19,453 nucleotides of DNA from Bacteroidales bacterium (GTDB lineage Bacteria; Bacteroidota; Bacteroidia; Bacteroidales; UBA3824), in assembly GCA_016287995.1 (NCBI GenBank), contig JAEEXW010000008.1, forward strand, positions 1-19,453, written 5' to 3'. The position numbers and the translations under genes were made by a program. The notes beneath the pieces were generated by a model that saw only the letters and a program-made list of their open reading frames with translations, was not told where the DNA came from and did no database searches. Positions 8,400 through 14,416 of this stretch are shown here, in pieces; the first letter of the stretch is position 1; every line of letters begins with the position of its first letter.

Positions 8400-9197
8400 A
8401 TGAAAAAGAATAAAATAATCTTACTAATTTTGGGTGTTTTGTTATTGACATCTGTCATGTCATGTTCTAAGGAAAATGAAGATGAAAATGCAGAAAACCA
8501 AAATCAAGAAAACCAAAACCAAGAAAACCAAGAAAATCAAGAAAATCAAGAACAACCTTCTAATTCTGAGGGTAAAATTACCGATTGGAAAGATGGTTAT
8601 ATAACTTTTTACGGTCAGCCGTCAAACAACGATAGTTATCCTTATCCGCTGCCTGAAATGGAAAAAGGTTATTATAACGTTGCTGTCGGAGTTTATTTTT
8701 TTCCTGACTATATTCTCGGCTCAGCATACGAAATTAAATATGGCAACAAAACTATCCGCGTTATCGGAAAAGACATTTGTCCCGATGGCGATAATTCTTG
8801 GTTTGACAACACGCCCGAAGGTTTTGAATTTTTGACAGGAAACAAAGGTCTCGGCAAAGTAAACGTAAAATGGAGAGAAACACCTTATTACACTGATAAA
8901 AATCTCGTCTTAAAAATAAAATCCGGTTCAAACAATTGGTTTTTAGGGGCTTTTATTTTCAACGGTCGTTACGGCGTTAAAAAAGTAGAACTCTCAAAAG
9001 ACGGTAAAACGTTTTACGATATGAAACCTTTTAAATACAATGCGTTTTGGGAACTTCAATGTCCGTTCGACCAATACAACTGCAATCTGACAGTCAGAGT
9101 AACAGACCGTTACGGACACACGGTAACAGGCGTTATGAAAATGACTCAGGTTGAAGACGGCAAAACTTACGACCTCGGCAAAAATTTCGAGTATTAA
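8400..9197 (+). CDS. Expansin-like lipoprotein (bacterial EXLX1/YoaJ type: DPBB D1 plus CBM63-like D2)
   Basis: The 265-residue protein has a lipoprotein signal ending SVMSC (Cys22), an acidic start after Cys (SKENEDE) like Bacteroidota surface-export signals, and a Gln/Asn/Glu tether (32-52). The rest matches bacterial expansins as I recall B. subtilis YoaJ. D1 (about 60-158): GYITFYG (66-72) for GYATYTG; KDICPDG (124-130, Asp125) for TDLYPEG; WFDNTPEGF (134-142, Asp136) for LDLSPNAF; KVNVKWRE (153-160) for KINIKWRV. D2 (about 161-265): SNNWF (Trp180, Phe181) and KYNAF (Tyr213) align with the W-W-Y cellulose-binding platform. Expansins loosen cellulose-containing walls without hydrolysis. 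Both D1 aspartates are kept; the tyrosine of DLY is Cys127. No cellulase is nearby. I am confident of the family, not of the activity or target. Confidence 0.82.
   Translation: MKKNKIILLILGVLLLTSVMSCSKENEDENAENQNQENQNQENQENQENQEQPSNSEGKITDWKDGYITFYGQPSNNDSYPYPLPEMEKGYYNVAVGVYFFPDYILGSAYEIKYGNKTIRVIGKDICPDGDNSWFDNTPEGFEFLTGNKGLGKVNVKWRETPYYTDKNLVLKIKSGSNNWFLGAFIFNGRYGVKKVELSKDGKTFYDMKPFKYNAFWELQCPFDQYNCNLTVRVTDRYGHTVTGVMKMTQVEDGKTYDLGKNFEY
8493..8555 (+). repeat. In-frame short tandem repeat coding an E/N/Q linker
   Basis: Imperfect tandem units of GAAAAYCAA (9 bases) and a 15-base variant code residues 32-52 of the expansin-like lipoprotein (ENQ and ENQNQ units). All units are multiples of three, so slippage would change tether length without breaking the frame. 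Confidence 0.85.
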
Positions 9198-9228
9198 AAA
9201 TGTAAAAAAACTGTTACAGCAAAAAATA

Positions 9229-9260
9229 TTTGCTATTTAAAAAAAATCCGCTTATCTTTG
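9229..9260 (+). promoter_or_regulatory. Sigma-ABfr-type promoter of the ketoacyl synthase gene
   Basis: TTTG (9229-9232), a 20-base spacer and TATCTTTG (9253-9260) match the consensus exactly; the ATG is 24 bases further on. No strong terminator is visible between the expansin-like gene and this promoter. Confidence 0.7.
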
Positions 9261-9284
9261 CACAAATAATTTTAAGTAAAATAC

Positions 9285-10505
9285 ATGGAAAAAAGAGTAG
9301 TAATTACGGGCTTGGGCATTTATTCGTGCCTCGGCAAAAACCTCGACGAAGTGAAACAATCACTTTGGAACGGGGTTTCGGGCATCATATTGGATCAAGA
9401 ACGCAAAGAATTAGGATTCCGTTCGGGATTGACCTCTAAACTCGACATTCCCGACTTAAAAGGGCAACTCTCACGCGCTCAGCGTGTTTTTATGCCCGAA
9501 CAAGCAAAATACGCTTACGTGGCAACCGTTGAAGCCTTGAAAAATGCAAATATCGACCAAGATTATTTGAACAAAAATGATGTCGGTCTGCTTTACGGCA
9601 ACGATTCGAGCGCAGAGCCGGTTTACAAAAGCGTTGACACAATGTTCCGCAAAAAAGACACAACCTTAATTGGCTCAGGCGGAATTTTCCAGTCCATGAA
9701 CTCTACCGTTACAATGAACCTTGGCTGCATTTTCAAACTTCGCGGCATCAATTTAACAATTTCCGCGGCTTGCGCTTCGTCAAGCCATGCAATCGGTTTG
9801 GGCGCACTGCTCATCAAAAACGGCTTGGAAGAAATGGTCGTTTGCGGTGGCGCACAAGAAGTAAATCCGTATGCTGTCGGCAGTTTTGACGGTATCAGCG
9901 CATTTTCAACAAGAGAAGATAATCCTACTGCGGCTTCAAGACCTTTCGACAGAGACAGAGACGGACTCGTTCCGGGCGGCGGTGCGGCAACGGTCATCAT
10001 CGAAGAATACGAACACGCCGTAAAACGCGGCGCTCCGATAATCGCAGAGGTTCTCGGCTGGGGATTCTCTTCTAACGGTGACCATATCTCTTCGCCGAAT
10101 GTTGAAGGTCCTGCAAAATCGCTCGAAAAAGCAATCAAAAACGCCGGAATCGACATCAAAACAATCGGTTACGTTAACGCTCATGCAACCTCTACGCACA
10201 TCGGCGATATGAACGAGGCAAAAGCAATCGCTCAGGTTTTCGGTGATAACAAACCGTTTGTTACCTCAACAAAATCCCAGACCGGACACGAAATGTGGAT
10301 GGCTGGCGCGTCAGAGACGATTTACTCAATCTTGATGATGAAAAACAACTTCGTTGCGGCAAACCTCAATTTTGAAAACCCGGACGAAGATTCGGCAAAA
10401 CTGAATATTCCGGCTCAAAGAGTTGAGGCTCATTTTGACACGTTCCTTTCAAACTCTTTCGGTTTCGGCGGAACAAACTCAACGTTGATTGTCAAGAATT
10501 TATAG
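9285..10505 (+). CDS. Beta-ketoacyl-[acyl-carrier-protein] synthase (FabB/FabF-like)
   Basis: The 406-residue protein is a full-length condensing enzyme of the thiolase fold. The catalytic triad is visible: nucleophile Cys163 in AACASSSHA, His300 in NAHATSTHIGD and His335 in TKSQTGHEMWMAG, with Lys330 before the second histidine and the glycine-rich end SFGFGGTNST near 391-400. It should condense malonyl-ACP with an acyl-ACP in fatty acid or fatty-acid-like synthesis in the cytoplasm. The loop after His335 reads EMWMAGASE rather than the usual xLGAAGxxE; I recall a similar loop in Bacteroidales homologues. It stands alone with its own promoter and terminator, with no acyl carrier protein or ketoreductase adjacent, so a housekeeping role is more likely than a dedicated polyene or flexirubin cluster. 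FabB versus FabF cannot be decided. Confidence 0.93.
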   Translation: MEKRVVITGLGIYSCLGKNLDEVKQSLWNGVSGIILDQERKELGFRSGLTSKLDIPDLKGQLSRAQRVFMPEQAKYAYVATVEALKNANIDQDYLNKNDVGLLYGNDSSAEPVYKSVDTMFRKKDTTLIGSGGIFQSMNSTVTMNLGCIFKLRGINLTISAACASSSHAIGLGALLIKNGLEEMVVCGGAQEVNPYAVGSFDGISAFSTREDNPTAASRPFDRDRDGLVPGGGAATVIIEEYEHAVKRGAPIIAEVLGWGFSSNGDHISSPNVEGPAKSLEKAIKNAGIDIKTIGYVNAHATSTHIGDMNEAKAIAQVFGDNKPFVTSTKSQTGHEMWMAGASETIYSILMMKNNFVAANLNFENPDEDSAKLNIPAQRVEAHFDTFLSNSFGFGGTNSTLIVKNL

Positions 10506-10523
10506 TATAACATTTCAATTATG

Positions 10524-10551
10524 TAGGGCTGTTGCGTTTGCGGCAGCCCTA
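10524..10551 (+). terminator. Intrinsic terminator after the ketoacyl synthase gene
   Basis: TAGGGCTG (10524-10531) pairs with CAGCCCTA (10544-10551), and the stem continues inward through two G-U pairs and two G-C pairs to a 4-base loop (10536-10539). A weakly T-rich stretch (TATTTATTA) follows. Its position just after the synthase stop supports the call. Confidence 0.72.
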
Positions 10552-10650
10552 TATTTATTAAGTAAAGATTAATTTACCTTTTCCGCAAAACATTTGCACA
10601 AATTTTGCATTAAGAAAATATAACACTTCTAATAAAAAAAATTAAACTGT

Positions 10651-12429
10651 ATGAACAGATTAGCAATTCTAATGCTTTCGGCACTCACGGTATGCAGTGC
10701 GCCGCAAGTTTTTGCACAAGACGAAACCGCAGCAGAATACGGTTTGAAAGGGGAAGAACCCGTTATTGAACACCGCGCCGACAGGGTGCTGATTTATCCC
10801 CAAAGAATGACTCTTGATGACAACACCACCGTTATGGATCTCCTTCAAATGTTTCCGGAGGCACTTTCAAGAAATTATGAAAACCTTGACGACCGTTATG
10901 TTGTCCGCGTGGAAAATTTCAATTACGAGGCAAACATCAGAATTTTTCTTTCGACACTAAGGGCAAAATACGTTGAAAAAATCCAAATCTGCGACAACCC
11001 CGACGTTATGAAAGGCAGCAAAAGTCTCGGCGGCGTCATTGACATCAACATGGTAAGAGGCGCAGAAGAAAAAGACATATATATAGGTGCGGAATTTGAC
11101 ACGGAAGGTCTTCAAAGCGCGCCCGTTATCAACGCTGTTTACGGCAACGGCAAAACGGACGTACTTTTAAGCGCAACACTTTCAGACAATTCGCGGCACG
11201 GCGAATATGACGGCACAGCCCGTTGCGCCGCCAAAATCAACACCGCGCTCAACGACAATCACAATCTCATGTACGATTTTGCAATGCGCTACGGACACAG
11301 CGGAAACACCGATTCACGCTATTACGGCGGACAAGTCCAGTATGACGGCATTTTCAACGACGCGGGAACGGCTCTCTGCGTTTCTGCCGACGTGGAATAT
11401 TACGACGACGGTGCAAAAAACGAAATGCTCGGACTCATAAGCAGCAAAGAGCGCACAAAAGAGATTTGGCAGGTGTATATCGTGGAACTTTGGACTCCGA
11501 TTGCCGGGGGACTCGAATTTTGCGGAGGCTGGGAGTTGGACTATGCGACTACAACCCTCAACTCAAAGTATTTGCAAACCGTTGACCTGTTCAGCTCTAC
11601 TATGAATCCGGCGGTAGAAGCTGACTACGACCTCACCACTTACAACAACGACTTTTACGCGCAGTTTGACTATACAGCCGGACCGTTGTCGCTCTCTCTC
11701 GGCGACCGTCTGATGTGCTATCATTACGGCTACGGGGACGAAAAAATCGACAATCCTTACAATCTGATTGTCGCAAGTGCAACCCTTACTCCTAACTGGC
11801 ATCACCAGATTCAGGGCTCGTATTACCGCCGTTTTGTTGCGCCGGATTATATCAACATTCACAGTTTTCCGCTTTACAACGAGATGGGCGTACCGGTCTC
11901 TGTCGGAAACCCGAAACTTGATTATCAGCCCGCTGACGTTTACCGCGTGATGTACACTTATTCGTCAAAAAAATTTCAGGCTTCGGCAATCGGACGTCTT
12001 ATCGACACCCGCGACATCGTAACCGAAACACAAGGCACGTATATTCAGCAGCCTGTTACAACGTTTGAAAACGACCCGGAAGAATGTCAAATCACAAACA
12101 TTGACGCTTCGTTTTCGTATACGCCGGGCATGTTCAGTTTTGTGGCAGGTGCAAGTTTTTACAACAATCATTACTACGGAGAAAACACTTCTTACGAATA
12201 TATCCGCTTTGCGCCGACTCTGAATCTTCCGTCAAAATGGAAAATCTCGGCTCAGGCTCTCTGGTGCAGCGACAAAACTCCGGAAAAAATTATCACCGGC
12301 GCGGACGTATACGGAATGTTGTCGGTTCAAAAAGGTTTCGGCGAACATCTGACCGTTGCCGCACAATGGCACGATATGTTCTGCAAGGATTTAAACAGGG
12401 CAAATTTTAGAATTTTGTATTATTTTTAA
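10651..12429 (+). CDS. TonB-receptor-like outer membrane beta-barrel protein (short form)
   Basis: The 592-residue protein has a signal peptide ending near VFAQ (23). A small plug-like domain (about 38-137) follows: TTVMDLLQMFPE resembles the TVLDVLEKxPG start of plugs, and KYVEKIQICDNPDVMKGS then LGGVIDINMVRG resembles the IExIEVxxNPSAKY-GGIINI end. The remainder (about 140-592) is alternating aromatic/polar beta-strand sequence ending in FRILYYF, a typical C-terminal barrel signal with terminal Phe. Family members usually have 700-950 residues with an N-terminal carboxypeptidase-regulatory-like domain; here that domain and any clear TonB box are absent, so energised import is uncertain. The solute-binding lipoprotein gene follows after 15 bases. 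Imperfect promoter-like sequence (one mismatch to TAnnTTTG) lies at 10600-10607. Ligand unknown. Confidence 0.8.
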   Translation: MNRLAILMLSALTVCSAPQVFAQDETAAEYGLKGEEPVIEHRADRVLIYPQRMTLDDNTTVMDLLQMFPEALSRNYENLDDRYVVRVENFNYEANIRIFLSTLRAKYVEKIQICDNPDVMKGSKSLGGVIDINMVRGAEEKDIYIGAEFDTEGLQSAPVINAVYGNGKTDVLLSATLSDNSRHGEYDGTARCAAKINTALNDNHNLMYDFAMRYGHSGNTDSRYYGGQVQYDGIFNDAGTALCVSADVEYYDDGAKNEMLGLISSKERTKEIWQVYIVELWTPIAGGLEFCGGWELDYATTTLNSKYLQTVDLFSSTMNPAVEADYDLTTYNNDFYAQFDYTAGPLSLSLGDRLMCYHYGYGDEKIDNPYNLIVASATLTPNWHHQIQGSYYRRFVAPDYINIHSFPLYNEMGVPVSVGNPKLDYQPADVYRVMYTYSSKKFQASAIGRLIDTRDIVTETQGTYIQQPVTTFENDPEECQITNIDASFSYTPGMFSFVAGASFYNNHYYGENTSYEYIRFAPTLNLPSKWKISAQALWCSDKTPEKIITGADVYGMLSVQKGFGEHLTVAAQWHDMFCKDLNRANFRILYYF

Positions 12430-12444
12430 ACACACAACAAAAAC

Positions 12445-13227
12445 ATGCAATCAATCAAATTAATCATCACGGCATTGACGGCTATGGCAATCTGCGGCTG
12501 TTCGATGAGCGGCGATGACAAAATACGCGATTTTGAAAACCTCTCTGACAAAACAATCGCAGTTCAGGAAGGCACTACGTTTGAGGCGATATTTGCAGAG
12601 AAATATCCGTCATACAATGTAATAAAAGTGCCGACGGCATTTGACATTTACAAAGCCATCGTTTCGGGCAAGGCTGAATACGGCATTGACGAGGACGTTT
12701 CGGCGGTGCTGATGCTTGCCGGCGGACTCTCAATCGACACGGCAAACGCAAATATGCCGGCAGTACCGATGGGTGCTGTTTTCAACAAGAAAAACACGGA
12801 ATTGCAGGCGCAGTTCAACGATTTTATCACCGAATTGGAGCAAAGCGGACAACTTGCCGAAATCCGTAACAAATGGTTCAGCACTTCGTCGCCGTCTTCA
12901 CTTCCGGTGCCGAAACCGCAGGTTACAGAGGGCGAGCCTTTGAACATCGTTACCGAGGGCGATTATCCACCGTTCAACCTTTCAATCGGCGGAATAGTTT
13001 CGGGTCTTGACGCTGAATTGTGGACTTTGTTTGCCGACAAAATCGGACGTCCGGTAAAAATAACGGTGATTCCATTTTCCGACATTATCCCGTGCATTGC
13101 GGAAGGGAAAGCGGATATGTCCCTCTCAGGAATTTCAATCACGGAGGAACGCGCTAAAAAAGTTCTGTTCTCAAAACCGTACAACAACACTTACACGATT
13201 ATAGTCTCGTCTAAGAAAGTAAAATAA
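12445..13227 (+). CDS. Solute-binding lipoprotein, SBP_bac_3 family, lobes in circularly permuted order
   Basis: The 260-residue protein has a lipoprotein signal with CGC (Cys19). Residues about 31-145 correspond to what is normally the second half of a family-3 amino-acid-binding protein: LSDKTIAVQEGTT, GKAEYGIDED and the usual C-terminal end IRNKWF (140-145). A Ser/Pro-rich linker (146-161) leads to what is normally the first half (about 165-256): EGDYPPFNL, SGLDAELWTLFADKIG, IIPCIAEGKADMSLSGISITEERAKK and FSKPYNNTYTIIVSSKK. Joining the C-terminus to residue 25 would recreate the standard order. The ligand-type residues seem kept: Arg227 in TEER and Asp82 in YGID. It probably binds an amino acid or similar small solute in the periplasm or on a membrane. 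It follows the barrel gene by 15 bases and ends at a strong terminator; no ABC permease is nearby. Confidence 0.83.
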   Translation: MQSIKLIITALTAMAICGCSMSGDDKIRDFENLSDKTIAVQEGTTFEAIFAEKYPSYNVIKVPTAFDIYKAIVSGKAEYGIDEDVSAVLMLAGGLSIDTANANMPAVPMGAVFNKKNTELQAQFNDFITELEQSGQLAEIRNKWFSTSSPSSLPVPKPQVTEGEPLNIVTEGDYPPFNLSIGGIVSGLDAELWTLFADKIGRPVKITVIPFSDIIPCIAEGKADMSLSGISITEERAKKVLFSKPYNNTYTIIVSSKKVK

Positions 13228-13257
13228 AAAAAAAGAGGTTTTTCAACCTCTTTTTTT
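13228..13257. terminator. Bidirectional intrinsic terminator between the binding-protein gene and leuB
   Basis: AAAAAAAGAGGTT (13228-13240) pairs perfectly with AACCTCTTTTTTT (13245-13257) around a TTTC loop. It starts right after the stop of the binding protein and ends 6 bases before the leuB stop, so it can serve both convergent genes. Confidence 0.88.
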
Positions 13258-13263
13258 ATTTAA

Positions 13264-14331
13264 TTATTTTGTCTCCAAAATTGCCTTTGCGATGTAGTCG
13301 CCAACTTCTTTTGTGCCGTATGCCTTGCCTTCGGCGATGTCTTCTGTACGAATACCGTCAGCGAGGGCTTTGTTAACAGCATCGGTAACGATTTGAGCCT
13401 CCTCTTTTAAGCCGAAACCTGTTTCCAAAAGCATTGCAGCCGAAAGAATTGCCGCCATCGGGTTAGCAATGTTTTTACCGGCTGCCTGAGGATATGAACC
13501 GTGAATAGGTTCAAAAAGCGAGGTGTAAACGCCGATTGACGCACTCGGCATAAGACCCATGCTTCCGGTAATAACCGAAGCCTCATCTGTCAAAATATCG
13601 CCGAAAGTATTCTCTGTTACCATAACGTCAAAATCCTTAGGCGTTGTAACGATTCTCATCGAAGCGTTGTCAACAAACATGTAAGAAGTTTCAACCTCCG
13701 GATAATCCTTGCTGATTCTCTGAGCCGTCTCTCTCCAAAGTCTTGACGAAGCCAAAACGTTTGCCTTGTCAACAACCAAAAGTTTTTTGCGGCGTTTAAG
13801 TGAGAGTTCGTAAGCGCACTTCAAAATTCTTTCGATTTCAAAAACTGAATAAAGGTTGGTGTCGAAAGCCGATTTGCCGTCTTCCGTGCGGCCTTTCATA
13901 CCGAAATACATTCCGCCCGTAAGTTCCCTTACAACAACGAAATCCGCGCCGTCAACGATTTCTTTTTTAATCGGCGACTTGTGAATGAGTGCCGGGAAAG
14001 TGTAAATCGGACGGATGTTGGCAAAAAGTTCAAGACGTTTTCTGATTGCTAAAAGACCTTGTTCGGGACGGACTTTTGCGTTGGGGTCGTTGTCGTATTT
14101 CGGGCTGCCGAACGCGCCGAAAAGTACAGCGTCAGACTGTTTGCAAATGTCAACCGTCTCGTCGGGCATAGGATTGCCGCAGGCGTCGATTGCCGCCGCG
14201 CCGCCCAAAACGGGAACGTATGTAAACTTATGACCTCTGATTTTTTCTATCGCTTGAAGTGATTTCTGCGCCTCAGCGATAACCTCGGGACCGATACCGT
14301 CGCCGGGTAAAACTGCTATCTGCTTGTTCAT
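13264..14331 (-). CDS. leuB: 3-isopropylmalate dehydrogenase
   Basis: The 355-residue protein begins MNKQIAVLPGDGIGPEV, the standard start of LeuB, which oxidises and decarboxylates 3-isopropylmalate with NAD+ in leucine synthesis. Also visible are RELTGGMYFG with the catalytic tyrosine, VDKANVL with the catalytic lysine, the metal-binding region around VTENTFGDILTDEAS and the NAD-binding stretch GSMGLMPSAS with FEPIHGSYPQAAGK. The family length is 350-365, which fits. An in-frame ATG twelve codons upstream (14367) is rejected because it lies within the promoter -7 element. The other leu genes (leuA, leuC, leuD) are not adjacent; in many Bacteroidales they cluster, so here leuB is either displaced or expressed alone. 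Confidence 0.95.
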   Translation of the reverse strand: MNKQIAVLPGDGIGPEVIAEAQKSLQAIEKIRGHKFTYVPVLGGAAAIDACGNPMPDETVDICKQSDAVLFGAFGSPKYDNDPNAKVRPEQGLLAIRKRLELFANIRPIYTFPALIHKSPIKKEIVDGADFVVVRELTGGMYFGMKGRTEDGKSAFDTNLYSVFEIERILKCAYELSLKRRKKLLVVDKANVLASSRLWRETAQRISKDYPEVETSYMFVDNASMRIVTTPKDFDVMVTENTFGDILTDEASVITGSMGLMPSASIGVYTSLFEPIHGSYPQAAGKNIANPMAAILSAAMLLETGFGLKEEAQIVTDAVNKALADGIRTEDIAEGKAYGTKEVGDYIAKAILETK

Positions 14332-14364
14332 TTGTGTAAAATTTATGTTTTGATTTTTTTTTTG

Positions 14365-14372
14365 CAAAATTA
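14365..14372 (-). promoter_or_regulatory. -7 element of the leuB promoter
   Basis: On the minus strand TAATTTTG (14372-14365) matches TAnnTTTG exactly, 33 bases before the leuB ATG at 14331. No clear TTTG is found about 20 bases further upstream, so the -33 element is weak. Transcription starting downstream of this element would exclude the ATG at 14367. Confidence 0.55.
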
Positions 14373-14416
14373 GTCTTTTTTTTTAATATTAAAATGATTT
14401 TTTATAATTTAGCACC

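Noticed and set aside
9230..9439. 69-codon + strand frame overlapping the ketoacyl synthase start
   Set aside because: It starts within the promoter and overlaps the synthase N-terminus in another frame.
9623..10159. 178-codon open frame on the minus strand within the ketoacyl synthase gene
   Set aside because: It is antisense to a clear catalytic domain, Pro/Ser-rich, and matches no family; an effect of codon bias in the real gene.
10589..10607. Promoter for the barrel gene (AACATTTG or AAATTTTG)
   Set aside because: Each differs from TAnnTTTG and neither has a TTTG at the right spacing; too weak to list as a feature.
14332..14367. N-terminal extension of leuB starting at an in-frame ATG at 14367
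   Set aside because: The ATG lies inside the TAnnTTTG -7 element, so it would be upstream of the transcript start; LeuB proteins begin at the MNKQIAVLPGDGIG segment.
14406..14413. TAATTTAG as a -7 element for the SpoIIE sensor gene
   Set aside because: One mismatch, and it ends only 3 bases before the ATG, which would leave no leader.
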